Shown piece after piece: positions 14,111-25,587 of a stretch of 64,000 nt of DNA. Under the pieces are notes generated by a model that saw only the letters and a list, made by a program, of their open reading frames with translations, was not told the DNA's origin and did no database searches. Source of the DNA: Chiua virens (lineage: Eukaryota > Basidiomycota > Agaricomycetes > Boletales > Boletaceae); the NCBI GenBank assembly GCA_019787685.1, contig JAHNUO010000006.1, forward strand, positions 1,054,001-1,118,000, read 5' to 3'. The stretch's first letter is position 1. Each line of letters starts with the position of its first letter. Position numbers and translations under genes: made by a program.

Positions 14111-15128
14111 TCAAATTATTTGTTCAGCCCAACGTAAGACATCCTGGATGGTCACGTCTGGCAATGTGGACTGATGAAAACTTAGTTTGTCATTTCGAGA
14201 ACGCACGTTCAAGACTAACCTCTCCTTTTTGACTCGCAGAAGCAATTTGATGGGAAGCAGTGTCAAGAGCGGAAGCACGCAGCTCCAACAGTCTTGCTTC
14301 GAGCTCGTCACATTTACTGGTAACAAACACCCATAAAAACAAGCAACCAGGGCGACGAGAGACGCATCGAACCTGTGAATGGCAGTTGTCTCCTCACGAC
14401 GGAGTTCTAACTGGCGTTGCATCAAGCTTTCGAGGTTTCCTCTTGCCTGTGCTGCATCAGTAATGTTTTACCGCGAAAAAGTGCAAGCCGACCGACCTGG
14501 ACCGGGCGCAAATCGTTCGCAGCAGCCATCAAGTTCTGGGCGAGCACATTGATCCATTCCATGTGTCGCTGCCACTCCGGAGGTACATCAGAGAACGGGG
14601 GCGGAGGTGGGGCGAGGATAGCCCCAGTGAGGTTAGAGTATGTGACGAGAAGAGAACGGAGGATGGATAAGAGTGCGGGACGGCGATCTGGGGACGTAAT
14701 GATGAGAACGCTCCAAAATGACCGTTGGTCTTCAGACTCGCCTACGCTCGGATCGGGTGGATACAGCTGGTGCCTACCCAACTCAGCTAAGGAGGGAATA
14801 GCCTCCTTGACCTGAAAAGAGCGTGTTAAGCATTGCAAGCACTTGGAGGCATGAGCCATACAAACCACATATCATCAAAAACTTTGTAATGTCCTTCTTC
14901 CAGGATCCAATCCACCCTGGGCTTCTCCAGTTGAATCAGGGGCCATTGGGGAACATCAGACTGGTCAGACAGTATGTCGTGCTGGTTCATGGTGTAGATG
15001 TCGACATTTTGATCTTTAATGCGTTGACTGAGCAACTCGAGCAGTCTGAGGTTGTTAGCGGTGTAATTGGCATAATGAGAAGGGGGAGATGGAAACGGAT
15101 TTCTCAATTCTGTTTCTTCCTCCTCCAT
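14111..15128 (-). CDS. MED7: Mediator complex subunit 7
   Basis: MED7 is a subunit of the Mediator middle module, which bridges activators and RNA polymerase II in the nucleus. Five exons (14862-15128, 14497-14811, 14373-14446, 14220-14316, 14111-14143) close in phase to 261 aa. The start at 15128 gives MEEEETELRNPFPSPPSHYA, the conserved Med7 opening. Next come VPQWPLIQLEKPRVDWILEE, WSVLIITSPDRRPALL and NLMAAANDLRPVQARGNLE, then a C-terminal helix with QLELRREETTAIH, CDELEARLLELRA and the short last exon DVLRWAEQII. Introns are 50, 50, 56 and 76 bp. It is transcribed divergently from the mitoribosomal S23 gene. Confidence 0.95.
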
Positions 15129-15235
15129 GGTAGTTCGTGTAGTAGTACAAGTGTCGTGCGTATTAGCATAACATAACAAGCAGATGCTGACCAAATAAAT
15201 ACCTCTTTTTCGTCCGCTCCGTCAACGTTTCAACA
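15129..15235. promoter_or_regulatory. Bidirectional promoter between MED7 and mitoribosomal S23
   Basis: Only 107 bp separate the two divergent start codons, so core promoter elements and 5' UTRs of both genes must share or overlap this interval. No unambiguous TATA or activator site was identified; the regulatory role is inferred from geometry. Confidence 0.55.
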
Positions 15236-15992
15236 ATGGTACGCCGGATTGCGTCGCAGGTGCACAAGCAGGTCTCCCGGCTCATGCAATCAAATTACAT
15301 TCGTGAGGAACCCGTATGGTACCAAGCAGTCTTACAGTATCCTCCCCTCCCCCTGCCCTTCCCGTTCTCCCCCCATCGATCCAGAAAGTCCGTCTCCCAA
15401 CACTCCCTCTAGTCTTCGACCTCCAAAGATGCAACCTTTGAAGATAAAATATTTGGAGGACAGACTCCGACTCCAGTTCTTCAGAGATCACCCATTCGAG
15501 GCGTTCAGACCGGTATCCATCGTGGAGGGTGAGGTGGTCGAGCCAGAACATCCGGTCAGAGGAAAGGACTGGACGAGGTTGAGCCAGCGAACAAAGAACC
15601 CAATGGCAGAAGAGTAAGCAGTCCTTCTCGCATATTTGCGCGTTTTCCTGATCCTCGTCGCTAGTGCAGTTCTTTTTGCCGCCAACCTCCACAGATATCA
15701 CGAGGTGTCACTTACTGTCGCTTATACCCGTGCAGTCGCAGAATTCCGCGCTTTACGGGCAGAGTATGATATCGCGAACGCGTTCGCGCGCATGGAAGCC
15801 GAGTCTTATGGCACCATGTTCTCGTCAGAAGTTGACCGGACGTTCGAGAAGGAGGACAAGTTTTTCAGGTCAACTGAGCGCAAGAAGGCCCTCGACGAGA
15901 GTGCTCTCCGCGCTCGCAAGCGCTGGCGTGCAATCCTCAACCTCGACAGCGGCATGGGCAATACTTGGAGTCGTGGACAAGGAGTATACTAA
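15236..15992 (+). CDS. RSM25: Mitochondrial small ribosomal subunit protein S23 / Rsm25
   Basis: A structural component of the mitochondrial ribosome small subunit. ATG 15236 gives MVRRIASQVHKQVSRLMQSN followed by REEPVWYQAVLQYPPLPLP. Conserved blocks RPPKMQPLKIKYLEDRLR, FFRDHPFEAFRP and GKDWTRLSQRTKNPM come next. After a 51-bp phase-2 intron (15614-15664), DAVLFAANLHRYHE and EFRALRAEYDIANAFARMEA follow; these match the fungal Rsm25/S23 pattern. Between QYPPLPLPFPFSP and the RPPKM block the frame shifts by one. The simplest reading is one extra C in the C6 run 15369-15374. A 76-bp intron ending at ctag (before RPPKM) is a formally possible alternative that would remove the conserved PPL segment. 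Confidence 0.88.
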
Positions 15993-16182
15993 ACGCCAGA
16001 AAGATGGTGTACGACCATCACACCTTGCGAACGACCAGATCCAACCATCTTCAAACCCATCAGAGGAACAATTGTTTGGAAGTCGGTAGCTTAGGGTATT
16101 CAATTCACATTGACCTCTTTTCACGCCAGTCGACTTGTCGCTTGAGTGAGTGCATAAACTAGCAATACAACACAAGTCCCGA

Positions 16183-17977
16183 CTATGCCTTGACGCGTGA
16201 CTGTGCAGCCAAGGCTGCATTCATCCCCATCCACGTCTTCTCTACAAGGCCCAGTAGCCTTTGCATATCCGAACTCCAATCGTTCATTACATCCTCTGCA
16301 CTCCGCTTGGGCGTAAAATTCACAATACCTGCTGGTCGGTCCATTCGTGCCCATATGGTCTTGGAGACAACCAGCCGTGCAAGTGTCTCTTCCGTTTGTT
16401 GTGGCGTAAGATCAAGAAGGGTTGTTAGGCGAGACAACCTAATCCGGGTATAATACTGAGAAACGACTCGGATGTTCTGGATCCATGGTCAGCTCCATCG
16501 CACCATTGTGGGGGGGAAATACTCACATGTTCGATCACACGAGTGTGGAGGTCTTCCCATTGTGCAGCATTGGAGAATACGGGTGTTGTTCGTAGGAAAG
16601 GGCCATAAATCGACTCTATCCCCGGCCACCTCATCAACTCTCGCGTTACAAACGATTTGACCAGGTTACTGGAAGGAAGCTCAGCGATATTCACACCGTC
16701 GCGAAACTTCATACTAGTGCAACTCAAGCTTCTCAAGAGCGGGGTTCACGAACCAATGGTGCAACATATCCGACTGCTCGTTGTTATGGGGGGCGAGAAC
16801 GACATAATACACGATGTGTTCGAGTGCCTGCACTCATCGGATCAGAAAAATTCAATGCAGAAGTTTTACGTTCAGGGAGCTCACCGCACGGTTTTTACTC
16901 TCGTCATCTTTGATCGACGGAGTATCCCACACTTTCTCATAGTGCTTCGCAACTTCCAAATATGCCGTTTGATGTAGTGCCTGTTGGATCATCAAATCGT
17001 AGAATTTGAGCTTGAGATCCTGATTAGGCGATATTAATGAGTTGATGGAAATGGATATGCAGGAAAGTGCTTCAACCCACCTCATTCTCCTTCTGTTTGA
17101 GGAATGTCTCGTTGACCTTGCGACCACCAACCCTCGCCTTGACCCACTCGGGTTCTCCGCCTCCGATCGCTTGCTTCTCCTTTTTTCCCTTGCCTGCAAC
17201 CTCGGTGTCCTTCAGACGTGCAAGCGCGATCAACAAGCGCATTTGCTCCAAGATAAACTCAGTCTTTTCTCTCCGCTCCATTGACGAGTAGGTTTCCACT
17301 TGCAGGTCAGAGAGAAGATCGGACGCAGTTTGCAGCGACTCCTTAACGGCAAGTGCATCTGCAGACGACCGCTGCGAAAGACTTTCATGGTAGTGCGAAA
17401 GCAGAAGCGTCACGCGTGCACGGGGCGTCTCGAGGAAAATCTAATCACAGCACTTAGTTCGCAACCAAAATGAGTGTTTCTTCCGACACACCTTACCCTC
17501 GGTGACAGATCGCAGGGTGTCGACCAATTCTAGCCACTTGGCGTCACCTTCCCGTTGTCTGATTTCCGCCAACCACGACATCGCCTGCTCCACCAAGGCT
17601 TGAACGACGCTCTTGAGTTGCCCGTGCTTCTTGCTCAATACATTGATGGTAGCATTGAGCTGGACGTAGTCCCGCGCTTTATAGCATTGATCCAGTGCAG
17701 CTCTCGCGAGGCGCGTGGTTGAAGGGAGATCGGAGGCCTGTGTCATCTGTAAGTTCACCAAATCTCAGATTGCCGTAGACGTACATTTCTTGTTTGCTTT
17801 TCTAGAGTGAGCAACTTATCCAGAGCCTCTGAAAGCTTGCCAGACTGGTAGCAATGCGACTTAGTAGCAGCTACGTGACTGGATAAGATTACGCACGTCG
17901 GAGAGTGACTGTGTTTCTGGTAGCAAGGCATCCACCTCTGGGGCAAAGTCTCGTTCTTGTTTCTTTACTTCAGCCAT
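16183..17977 (-). CDS. RPN5: 26S proteasome regulatory subunit RPN5 (PCI domain)
   Basis: A lid subunit of the 19S regulatory particle, in cytosol and nucleus. Eight exons (17897-17977, 17785-17844, 17492-17746, 17081-17440, 16885-17019, 16715-16827, 16527-16668, 16183-16476) close in phase to 479 aa, close to the usual family length. It starts MAEVKKQERDFAPEVDALLP. Characteristic blocks are TLLLSHYHESLSQ, FYDLMIQQALHQTAYLEVAK, the block ALEHIVYYVVLAPHNNEQSD, FVTRELMRWPGIESIYGPFL and the PCI winged-helix segment RVVSQYYTRIRLSRLTTLLD. The C-terminal helix is DMQRLLGLVEKTWMGMNAAL. Introns are 38-61 bp. It converges with the S23 gene. Confidence 0.96.
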
Positions 17978-18271
17978 TGCTAGTTGGTAGTGCGACCGTG
18001 AATATGGCTGCTCGATGTTCACCGTGTAATGACGCGTCGCAAAGATGTTTGGTTTTGTTTGCATCACACTGTCGGTCTTCCCTTCTTTGGAAAGCCCCTG
18101 TGTGGCACCATCTTGGTCTTTTTCGGACGTTATCTCAGCCGTTGTCTCACTGCGTTCAGTCGGGTCCCTTCCTTTCCAATCTGCGTTAGAATAGTATTCA
18201 TGATAATAACCCTACAACAAGCGCCAGCATCCGTACACTATATGAGTAAAAACGTCCTCGCAAAAGGAGAT

Positions 18272-20598
18272 TCATAGACAAACAGGAGGGATTTCATGGT
18301 TTGAGAGTTCGGTCGTCGATGGAGTGGCATTCCACGACGTTCCTTGCAACTCGTGTTTTTCCTTTGATGGCTCATCACCATTCTTTTTTGAGGCATGGAG
18401 CATAGAGATAGACTTTTCCAGTATATGCTTAGGGATCGTGAGAGGGTATGTGAGGAGAACGCGGCATGCGATGGCGAATAGGCCACTGAGGATAGTGGGT
18501 AACAAGGAAGGGAATGCATGAATATCGTTATATTTTTTCTGGAAGAGGTTCGCAGTGTGGTCAAAGGAAGTTTCCATGGTCCTGGCCTCTGGGGGTAGCG
18601 TAGCGTCGACCTCGGTATCAACCATAATAGTTTCGACGCCGACAGATTGGTGGGCGACTTCTGGTGTCGCATCAACGGCGGTCTCGACGCAAGTCGGTGT
18701 TGCATCTACAAAGACAGAAAGCAGATCCGGCTTGATCTGGACCATCCGGTCCACGAGGGTCGGCGCAGACTGAATGCCTTGCTCAGTTGTCTTGGGTCTG
18801 ACGTGAGCAAACTTGTTGACGTAAGTCTTCTTGATGGTAGCATCAACGCTCTTCTCCGCTGTCGATTTTTTCGCCTCCCGTCCAAGAGCATTCGCCCTTT
18901 CCATGAGACGCAAACCCTGCAGATGGGGCAACCAGTCCGACACTTTCTGCCACCCCTGAGCGTTCGCTTCCACGTAACCCGGTCTGTTCTTCTCGTGGAA
19001 CCACTTCAATGACTCGAGGTAAGGCGCAAGGTGACTGAGAAGAATGGTAGTGTGAAGAGGATCATTTGCGACGGAATGCCCCACGTGGAGACGAAGAAGC
19101 GACCTCGAGGAAACCTCGAGGTTGGACAACGCTTCGTCGGACCCCGGGCGCGCGTTGAGCACGAGTGCGAGATGTTGGAGCCGTTGACAATGTTGGGTGA
19201 GAGTAGCGATGCCTTCCAAAGTAAGGTTTGGACCCGAAGAGCCCGAAAACCGTGCCATAGGACAGAGCCGGAGGGTCTCGATGTTAGGGCATGCTTTGGC
19301 GATATATCGCAAGTCCTCGTTGTAGAAGAGGGTTGACTCGGGAAGGTCTATCTCAAGGCGGATGAGAGCTGGGAGAGAGGAGAGGTACTGAAGTGGGAGA
19401 TGACGAGAAGGCTGGTCCGCAGCTGCACGAGACGTCGCCCGAACGAGTTCCGTAAATCGAGATGCACCAGTTGCACCGATCCGCAAAGACAGGAGCGTTC
19501 GACTAAACCGCTCGCAAATCAAGACCGACAGATCTTGCCAGTCAGCCATGTCAGGGGGATCCTCGATGACGAGCTCAAGACTGGTGAGTTCGCTTGTGAT
19601 GTGCTTCAAGAACACGGCAATGTTCGCAACTTCACCGGTCAGTTGAAGGTTCCGAAGATCTGTGAATACGCCGCCCGAGTGCAGGTCGCCTGTGAGGCGA
19701 AGTGACGACTTCTTAATCTCCGTAAAGTCTATTTCGTCACCAGAGAAAACCCCACTGTCGGATGATGCATCACTGGGTGTCGCCGCGCCAGAGGAAACAA
19801 TGTCATCGAAGAAACCTTCCACGGCAATGATTGATCTTCCGGTGAGGTCCAAATCGAGGGTGTGGAGAGCAGGTAAGGACGCAGCCCACTGTCCAACTTG
19901 CGACGACAAAGCTCCAGGTGCGACCAAAGCTAGCTTCTCGAGTGTGTGCTGCGAGCGTACGAGATCCGTGAAAGTTTCGGGGAGACTGGTCGGAGAAGTG
20001 AACGAGAAAGCTGTCAGCTGAGTCTGGCTGCAAACATTGACGAGGTAGGCCCCAAGCTGTGGATTTTGGTATCGACTTCCAAGATCAAGCTCTGCAGCTC
20101 AGGGTTCAAGAAAAGTGTAGAGCGTTCTAGACTAGCCGCAGTTTCTACCCTCCAGATGAGAGTCTGCAAGTGGGGCAAGATGTATGGCACGGGACGGTTT
20201 TCCTCGATGATCGCAAAGACGGAAGGCGAAACGCTCCGAGATGACTCGATGTATGCAACGCGGTGGACGCGTTCACCATAAGCGAGGACTCTGTCCCAGT
20301 CTTCGGCGTTTGGCGCCTTGGCCTGTGCGATCTGTCAGCAATGCGTAGAACATTCGTGATTAATACTGACCAAACCAAGCCCTGGGCGGCGGGCACTCTT
20401 CATGATGTTGTTGGGGAACAACGAGATGAGCGGTAGAAGTGAGTCGAGCTCTCTCCAGAGCACATTCAGTGCAGGCTCACACATTGCCTTGCAGGTGCGT
20501 GCTAGACGAGACATGGAGCGACGTCCATTGGGTGATTCAATAATGGTATCAAGGAGCTTTTTCGCGGCGTCGGGGTCACGGAATAGAGCAGGGAACAT
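18272..20598 (-). CDS. F-box / leucine-rich-repeat-like protein with C-terminal hydrophobic segment
   Basis: Exon 1 (20371-20598, 76 codons) encodes an F-box-like helical segment: RRSMSRLARTCKAMCEPALN then VLWRELDSLLPL. A 39-bp phase-0 intron leads to a long exon with irregular LRR-type strands, for example LHTLDLDLTGRSI, FTDLRNLQLTGEV and LRYIAKACPNIETLRLCPMA. A Thr/Val-rich linker follows, then a hydrophobic stretch (LLPTILSGLFAIACRVLL) that could be a membrane anchor, and a Lys/Ser-rich tail. F-box proteins act as substrate adaptors of SCF ubiquitin ligases; the target is unknown. Near 20078-20095 the frame steps by one: LFLNPELQSLIL lies in one frame and LGSRYQNPQLGAYL in the next. A 41-bp intron is conceivable but would delete the conserved-looking LFLNPEL. 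Confidence 0.75.
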
Positions 20599-21183
20599 GG
20601 TTGATGCTAGATGGGGGTGGGAGGCGAATACCACTCTTCGGTTTGATACGGTTAAAGGATATGGGGGTCAAGGGTGTCAGAGAACAAGGAATTAGAAGCA
20701 AGGATCAGGAGGTTAAATAGTGGATTGCACCCTTCACTGTGTTCACGTCGTGCACTCATCCAGGTGGTTCTTGTCACCGGCTTGCGGATGCAGGCTGGCT
20801 TGATTGACCAATCGTGTGGAGAATGAAGGAAATGAACATGCGAGCCACGCTCCCTGCTTGAAACACGGAGGTCCGGCCACACGCGCAAGAGGTGTGGCCT
20901 GATCAGTGCAATCGAAGCGAGTGGACCGCATTCAGACACATGCGCAACGACTGGCATCAGGCCGTCAGCGGTGCATATCTTACACATGCACTCACCCGAG
21001 CATCCGTGTGGGGTGTAATACAGCCCTCCAGGCCTCCAGTGAAGGTCGCCAGTGTTGACTGAGGCGCACGTGGGAAACACGCATCTGCTACTTCGTGGCA
21101 TGCAAAACGGCGTAAACCCGGTGATATGAAAGCACTGCAAAGTGAAGGGATCCCAGTCTAACATAACCACATACAATGCCAAG
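20599..21183. other. Intergenic region between F-box gene and SLD2
   Basis: About 585 bp holding the F-box promoter and the SLD2 3' region. The minus-strand frame that covers part of it runs antisense-in-frame into SLD2 sequence and has no family resemblance. No repeat or RNA gene was recognised. Confidence 0.45.
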
Positions 21184-22834
21184 TTACAACTCCCCAACCT
21201 CCCAGGGGACAGGTTCACCCTCCCAATCATCCTCATTCTCCGCGTCTCCGAGGGTGCCATCATCCGTCTCGCCAGCATCCCATATATCACCGCCTCTGGA
21301 GGGATCATAATGTCCAACACGACGACCATACAATAATCCACGGACAACACGCTCCTCCGAGTTGTTCTGGCGTCGCGAAGGTGAAATTGCCAGCACGCGG
21401 CGAAATTTATCAGGTAACTCCACAGTGAACGTGCCCGACGCGTGATGATCTGCATCAAACTGCTCGTTGGCAGCTTCGTGGTTGCGGGTTCCAGGATGTA
21501 GTAATAAATCGCAATCGAGACCATCGACGTGTCGCGGTGAATGGTTGGTCCGATTCGACCTTACGGTGGCTACCTTGAATGTGAAATCGTCCGGACTGTC
21601 TGCTCCTTCATCGCTCCCGTCATCTTCAACTCTTAACTTTTTCCGGCTAGCGGCGGTTTTGGCTTTTGGCTTGCCAGTATTCCGATTGATTGCATCTTGT
21701 GGTGGAGATGGGGGAATCAGGGAATATCGTGACTGCAATGGAGTGTTGAGCTCTGGGTTGTCAAGCGGCGAATCGCCAGTGTCCAGGGCACGCTTCATCG
21801 ACGTCCGTGGTTGTGGGGCCACAGAAACCACCGTTTTGAGGGGAAGACTCTGCGATGATACAGATAGATGATGATCTTTTGCGGGAAATATCATCTTTCC
21901 CCGAGGGCGAGCGAGTCTGTCTTCCGGCCCGGAGGCAATACTCTTTGACTTGGAGTCACAGGGAGGGTCGAGGGATGGAGGGTCGATGGACGCTGTTCGC
22001 GAAAGGCCAGCATTCGGGGAGGAGTCAAGTTGTGCAGCAGATGAGCCGACGGGTTTCCTGGCTGTGGCGAGGGCAGGAAGAGCATCATCGAATAGTAGCT
22101 TGAAGGACTTGCCGCCTGCAGGAGCCTTTATGGGGGAATCGGCCACAAAGGATGACGCGAAATCACACTGGGGCAATTCTTGGTCTACTTCGAGCTCGCT
22201 TTCTGAAGAATCCTTGTCTAATTTAAGGACGGGAGCGAGAGCCTGGGAGCGAATGCGCTGGCGCTTTGGTTTATTGGGAGAAGGAGAGACGGGTTCCCCG
22301 CGTAGACGTTTTCTCGCGCGAGAGACAGCAGTTGAAGATGCGGGAGCATGAGAAGAAGATGCGTCAAGATTTGGGAGAGTTGGCGAGGCGGAGAGGATTT
22401 GGTAGGGAGAAGGAGTTGCCGTGCGTGGGCGATGTTTCGATTTATTCTTGGCGGGCGTTGCGAACGGATTTGCGTGGGCAGAGGCATGCGAGGACGAACG
22501 TGGACTGATATGTTTAGCAGATTTCTTGACGGGGGAGAAGGGGTTGAATCCCGGGAGAGGAGGGACGGCGTCGAGTGCACGAGACTTTGGTGCGGGAAGA
22601 CGATTGGAGCGAGGAGGGGTGGAGGGAGGGAGTGTCTTGGAGAGTTTCTTGTAGAGCTTGTACTTGTCGGCTGGTGGGACTAGGATGAGGAAGAGGAAGA
22701 AAGGGAGAGAAAGAGGACGCACCGATGTCTGGCTGTTCGCGGATGTCTTGCACGGAGGGGTCTCTCCCGTGAGTGGATGCAAAGTCGCGTTCCCAAGATT
22801 TTATCTCTGTACGGACGCGGGCGAGATCAGACAT
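21184..22834 (-). CDS. SLD2: DNA replication initiation regulator SLD2/DRC1
   Basis: Sld2 links CDK activity to origin firing by binding Dpb11/TopBP1 when phosphorylated; it acts in the nucleus. Exon 22723-22834 and exon 21184-22670 are joined by a 52-bp phase-1 intron, giving 532 aa. The N-terminal Sld2/RecQ4 signature is clear: IKSWERDFASTHGRDPSVQD and then, across the splice, QPDIADKYKLYKKLSK. The body is disordered and rich in SP/TP sites (FNPFSPVKKS, NPFATPAKNKS, ADSPIKAP), the expected CDK targets. The C-terminus is acidic (AENEDDWEGEPVPWEVGEL). The gene is head to head with PAL1. Confidence 0.9.
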
Positions 22835-22898
22835 AATAATGGTGTGGGTTCAAGAAAGATGGATCGAGTGGCTAAATTCGTCCTTGTCTGGTACACTC
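22835..22898. promoter_or_regulatory. Very short bidirectional promoter between SLD2 and PAL1
   Basis: Only 64 bp lie between the chosen start codons. If an upstream PAL1 ATG at 22839 were used, the two genes would nearly abut. Transcription start sites of each gene probably lie inside the other's 5' UTR or coding region. The role is inferred from position only. Confidence 0.5.
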
Positions 22899-24675
22899 AT
22901 GATCTCTTCCCCTCCCCGCTTCAAAGTCCCTCTCTCCCGCTCTATACTTAATGATCCTGCTTTCTCCCCAGACCCCCGTTCTCATCCCCACTTCAATGCC
23001 AGCTCGTACAAATTTGTTTCCCCTAATCTTTCCCACCCGCTCCCACAACATTCCGACATCCCTCGGGACCCTCACAGCCCCGCCTTTTGTTCCTCTTCCG
23101 ATTCTCTCTCTTCCTTTTCATCCCCCACTGTATCATCAGCCACCTCTCAGTCTTCCATCCACTCTCTTCCATCTCGCGTCCCGTCCCCTGTAGCGCTAGT
23201 TCCCCCACCACTTCCTATACAACCTAACATCGTCCCAAAGCCTCCTCACCCAAATCAGCCCATCCCGCTTCCCATACGGAAATCGGACAGTTCAAGGGAA
23301 AACTCAAAGCCTGTTCCGTCGCACAACCGCAATACTAGTCGCAAATCAAGGATGAAAGCGCTGGTCCGTCGGATTACCAGTCGTCAAAGCCTAGATCGGA
23401 TCGATGAATTGGACGAAACAGACCCCTTTGGAAGCAGCTACCATCATGACGGTCCTTATGAAGCTATTGGCAACAACTTCGCTCAGCCCAGCCTACCTGG
23501 TAACACCTATAGTAACCTCGCTTCTCGTAGAGGCCTTAAGGTGTGTCAAGCGGCACAGAATTCTCTATCGTGCTCATACTGCTCGTCAAGTTTGACCCAT
23601 CTCCACGTCCAGGACAACACCAAGTAGGTTTGATACTCCGCGATGCCGCTCTTCGTGTCCTGATATGGGTGGCTTGTAGTCTCTCCTTCGAGGATCATCT
23701 GCTCATGGTGAAATGGGCCTGTCATTACACCTTCAACCCGGCCAGATCCTTCGGCAGAACACCGTTTATACTCCTCACACTTCCGACATACCTTTAGTGT
23801 CCAGTCAGCCCCGCAGTCGGTCAGATACTCTTGCAATCGTCTCCCAATCTGCCATTTCTCCAAGTCAATCATCTACAAATCCCTGGACCCGTGCTCCTGA
23901 ACATCCTTCGACCTCTTTGAATCATCTCGACCGACACAGGACTCAATATTCTCTATCCTCGCATGCTCCTCGGGTCGAAATTACCGGCCCTGACGTACCT
24001 GATATCTTTCCACTCCATCACGGTCCTGTTGCTGCGCCTTACGTCCTCCATCAGACTGAAACCACCGTATTTCCTCCGCCCCGACGCGAATCCAAGTTAC
24101 ACAGCTTAGGCACTGCACGATCACATACCTCATCTTCTTTCAAGTCCACGTCGCGAAGAACGCAGTCAACGGAAAGCGCGATACCTGCCACGAGACGTCA
24201 TGACACCCGACATCATAAAAGTGTGCACTCGCTGGATACGTCTCATTCGATCAAAATCGCTTTGACACAATCTCCGTCCATTGTACAAAATAAGCCCCCA
24301 GAGCCCCCGCGAATACGGCACCTTCCGAAACGTCTTGTGATGCCTGCCCCACTCCAGCCTCAACTGCCCCCGCCCCAGCATACTTTTCCTTCAGCCGGAC
24401 CTCCAGGTTGGAGGGATGATCATTTGGATGATCATGATTTAGAGGGCGCGCATTTCGAAGGGCAGCCTACCATGTACAATGAAGAACCGCGACTCCTCCG
24501 AAAGAAGTCGTCTTCCTTCCCGGCGAAAGTGCCCATACCGGACCATACACCTATGTCTCAGATTGACGACGTCTCAGCGATGGGAAATCACTCGACGAAG
24601 GAGGAGAAAGAGGTTGAAGCAACCACAGAACGGACACGTCGGCGAAAACTTAGTAAACGGAAGTACGATATCTGA
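22899..24675 (+). CDS. PAL1: Pal1-family cell morphology / endocytic protein
   Basis: Pal1 in fission yeast localises to growing tips and division sites and supports cell shape; budding yeast relatives (Pal1/Pal2) join early endocytic patches. Exons 22899-23540, 23591-23623 and 23680-24675 close in phase to 556 aa (introns 50 and 56 bp). The Pal1 core is recognisable: DPFGSSYHHDGPYEAIGNNF, the linker RGLKFDPSPRPGQHQ made by the 33-nt exon, and GEMGLSLHLQPGQILRQNTV. Flanks are Ser/Pro-rich and disordered; the C-terminus is basic (RTRRRKLSKRKYDI). The start at 22899 is preferred over 22839 because of the adjacent SLD2 start. Confidence 0.85.
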
Positions 24676-25587
24676 AATTTCCCCTTTGGCTCCCTAACAT
24701 CTGTGCATTGTTCCTTTTTATGGACGGAAATGGCTTGGGTTACTCGTTCAGTCGGTCTTCTATTCCATATCTCTACATCTTTTTACAGGCTTTATGTTCA
24801 AGGACTCGAGTTTTCAAACTCGCCCGCAATTTGCAGTTACATAAATGGGGCGCTGGGCGCTGATGTGTATACGACTTCGTACTATTCCGTGGTAATATGA
24901 ACGGTATTTTTAAAACGTTCGCAGCGTTGGTGTACCGAACACTGGCGGCGCCTCGGATTTTTCTATACATAGTGATCAATGATGAGCATCCTATCCGACA
25001 TGAGCGTTTCAATGCGGAAGTGAGTGAGGTCCTCAGACTACTTACAATGTGTCTTCACTTCCGTGATTACGCGAGAATCTGGCGGCGTGCTTGTGAGCGA
25101 TCTACATATGAGCTAAATACGTATTAGAGCGGTGCTCAATCCGTCGCGTGGACTATCCATCCGTTCATTTCCTGCGGAGGTTCGACGCCTGAAGAGGTCG
25201 ATAAAGCGGAGATCTCTTGGATGACTTTTCGTGATGTGATGCCAGTGACTCGGATACGGTTTATTTGGCAGAAGACCTCATCTCCCTCCAGGTCCAATTT
25301 TGAATGAATTTCAATCGATGTTGTGCGACATGACGAAGCTCCCTGCTGTCCAAATTCAATGATGCAGTGATCAAATGATGCATCCGCTTCTCATCACTGC
25401 CTCTCGTCCTCCAGCAGGGAGCTCACTGATGTCCACTCCGCGCCACAACTCGGACTCACAAATCTAATCTAGCCGGTACGAGCGTTCTAACTCTATTCCA
25501 CCGCTTACCTCGACCTAAATACAGTCCCTTCATGCATCCATTTCCCCCAAATGCCCCCCGCCTCCCTCTCTCCCCGACGTTCCGTCC
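24676..25587. other. Intergenic region before the P450 gene
   Basis: About 0.9 kb with the PAL1 3' UTR and the P450 promoter. Frames here are short and unsupported. No repeat, RNA gene or remnant was recognised. Confidence 0.5.

Noticed and set aside
15339..15414. 76-bp intron in the S23 gene
   Set aside because: It fits in phase (GTATCC..CTAG) but would remove the conserved-looking QYPPLPLP segment; one extra C in the C6 run explains the data as well. Left as an alternative, not annotated.
20652..21524. 290-codon minus-strand frame between the F-box gene and SLD2
   Set aside because: Its 5' part lies in another phase of SLD2 coding sequence, and the rest has no conserved motif.
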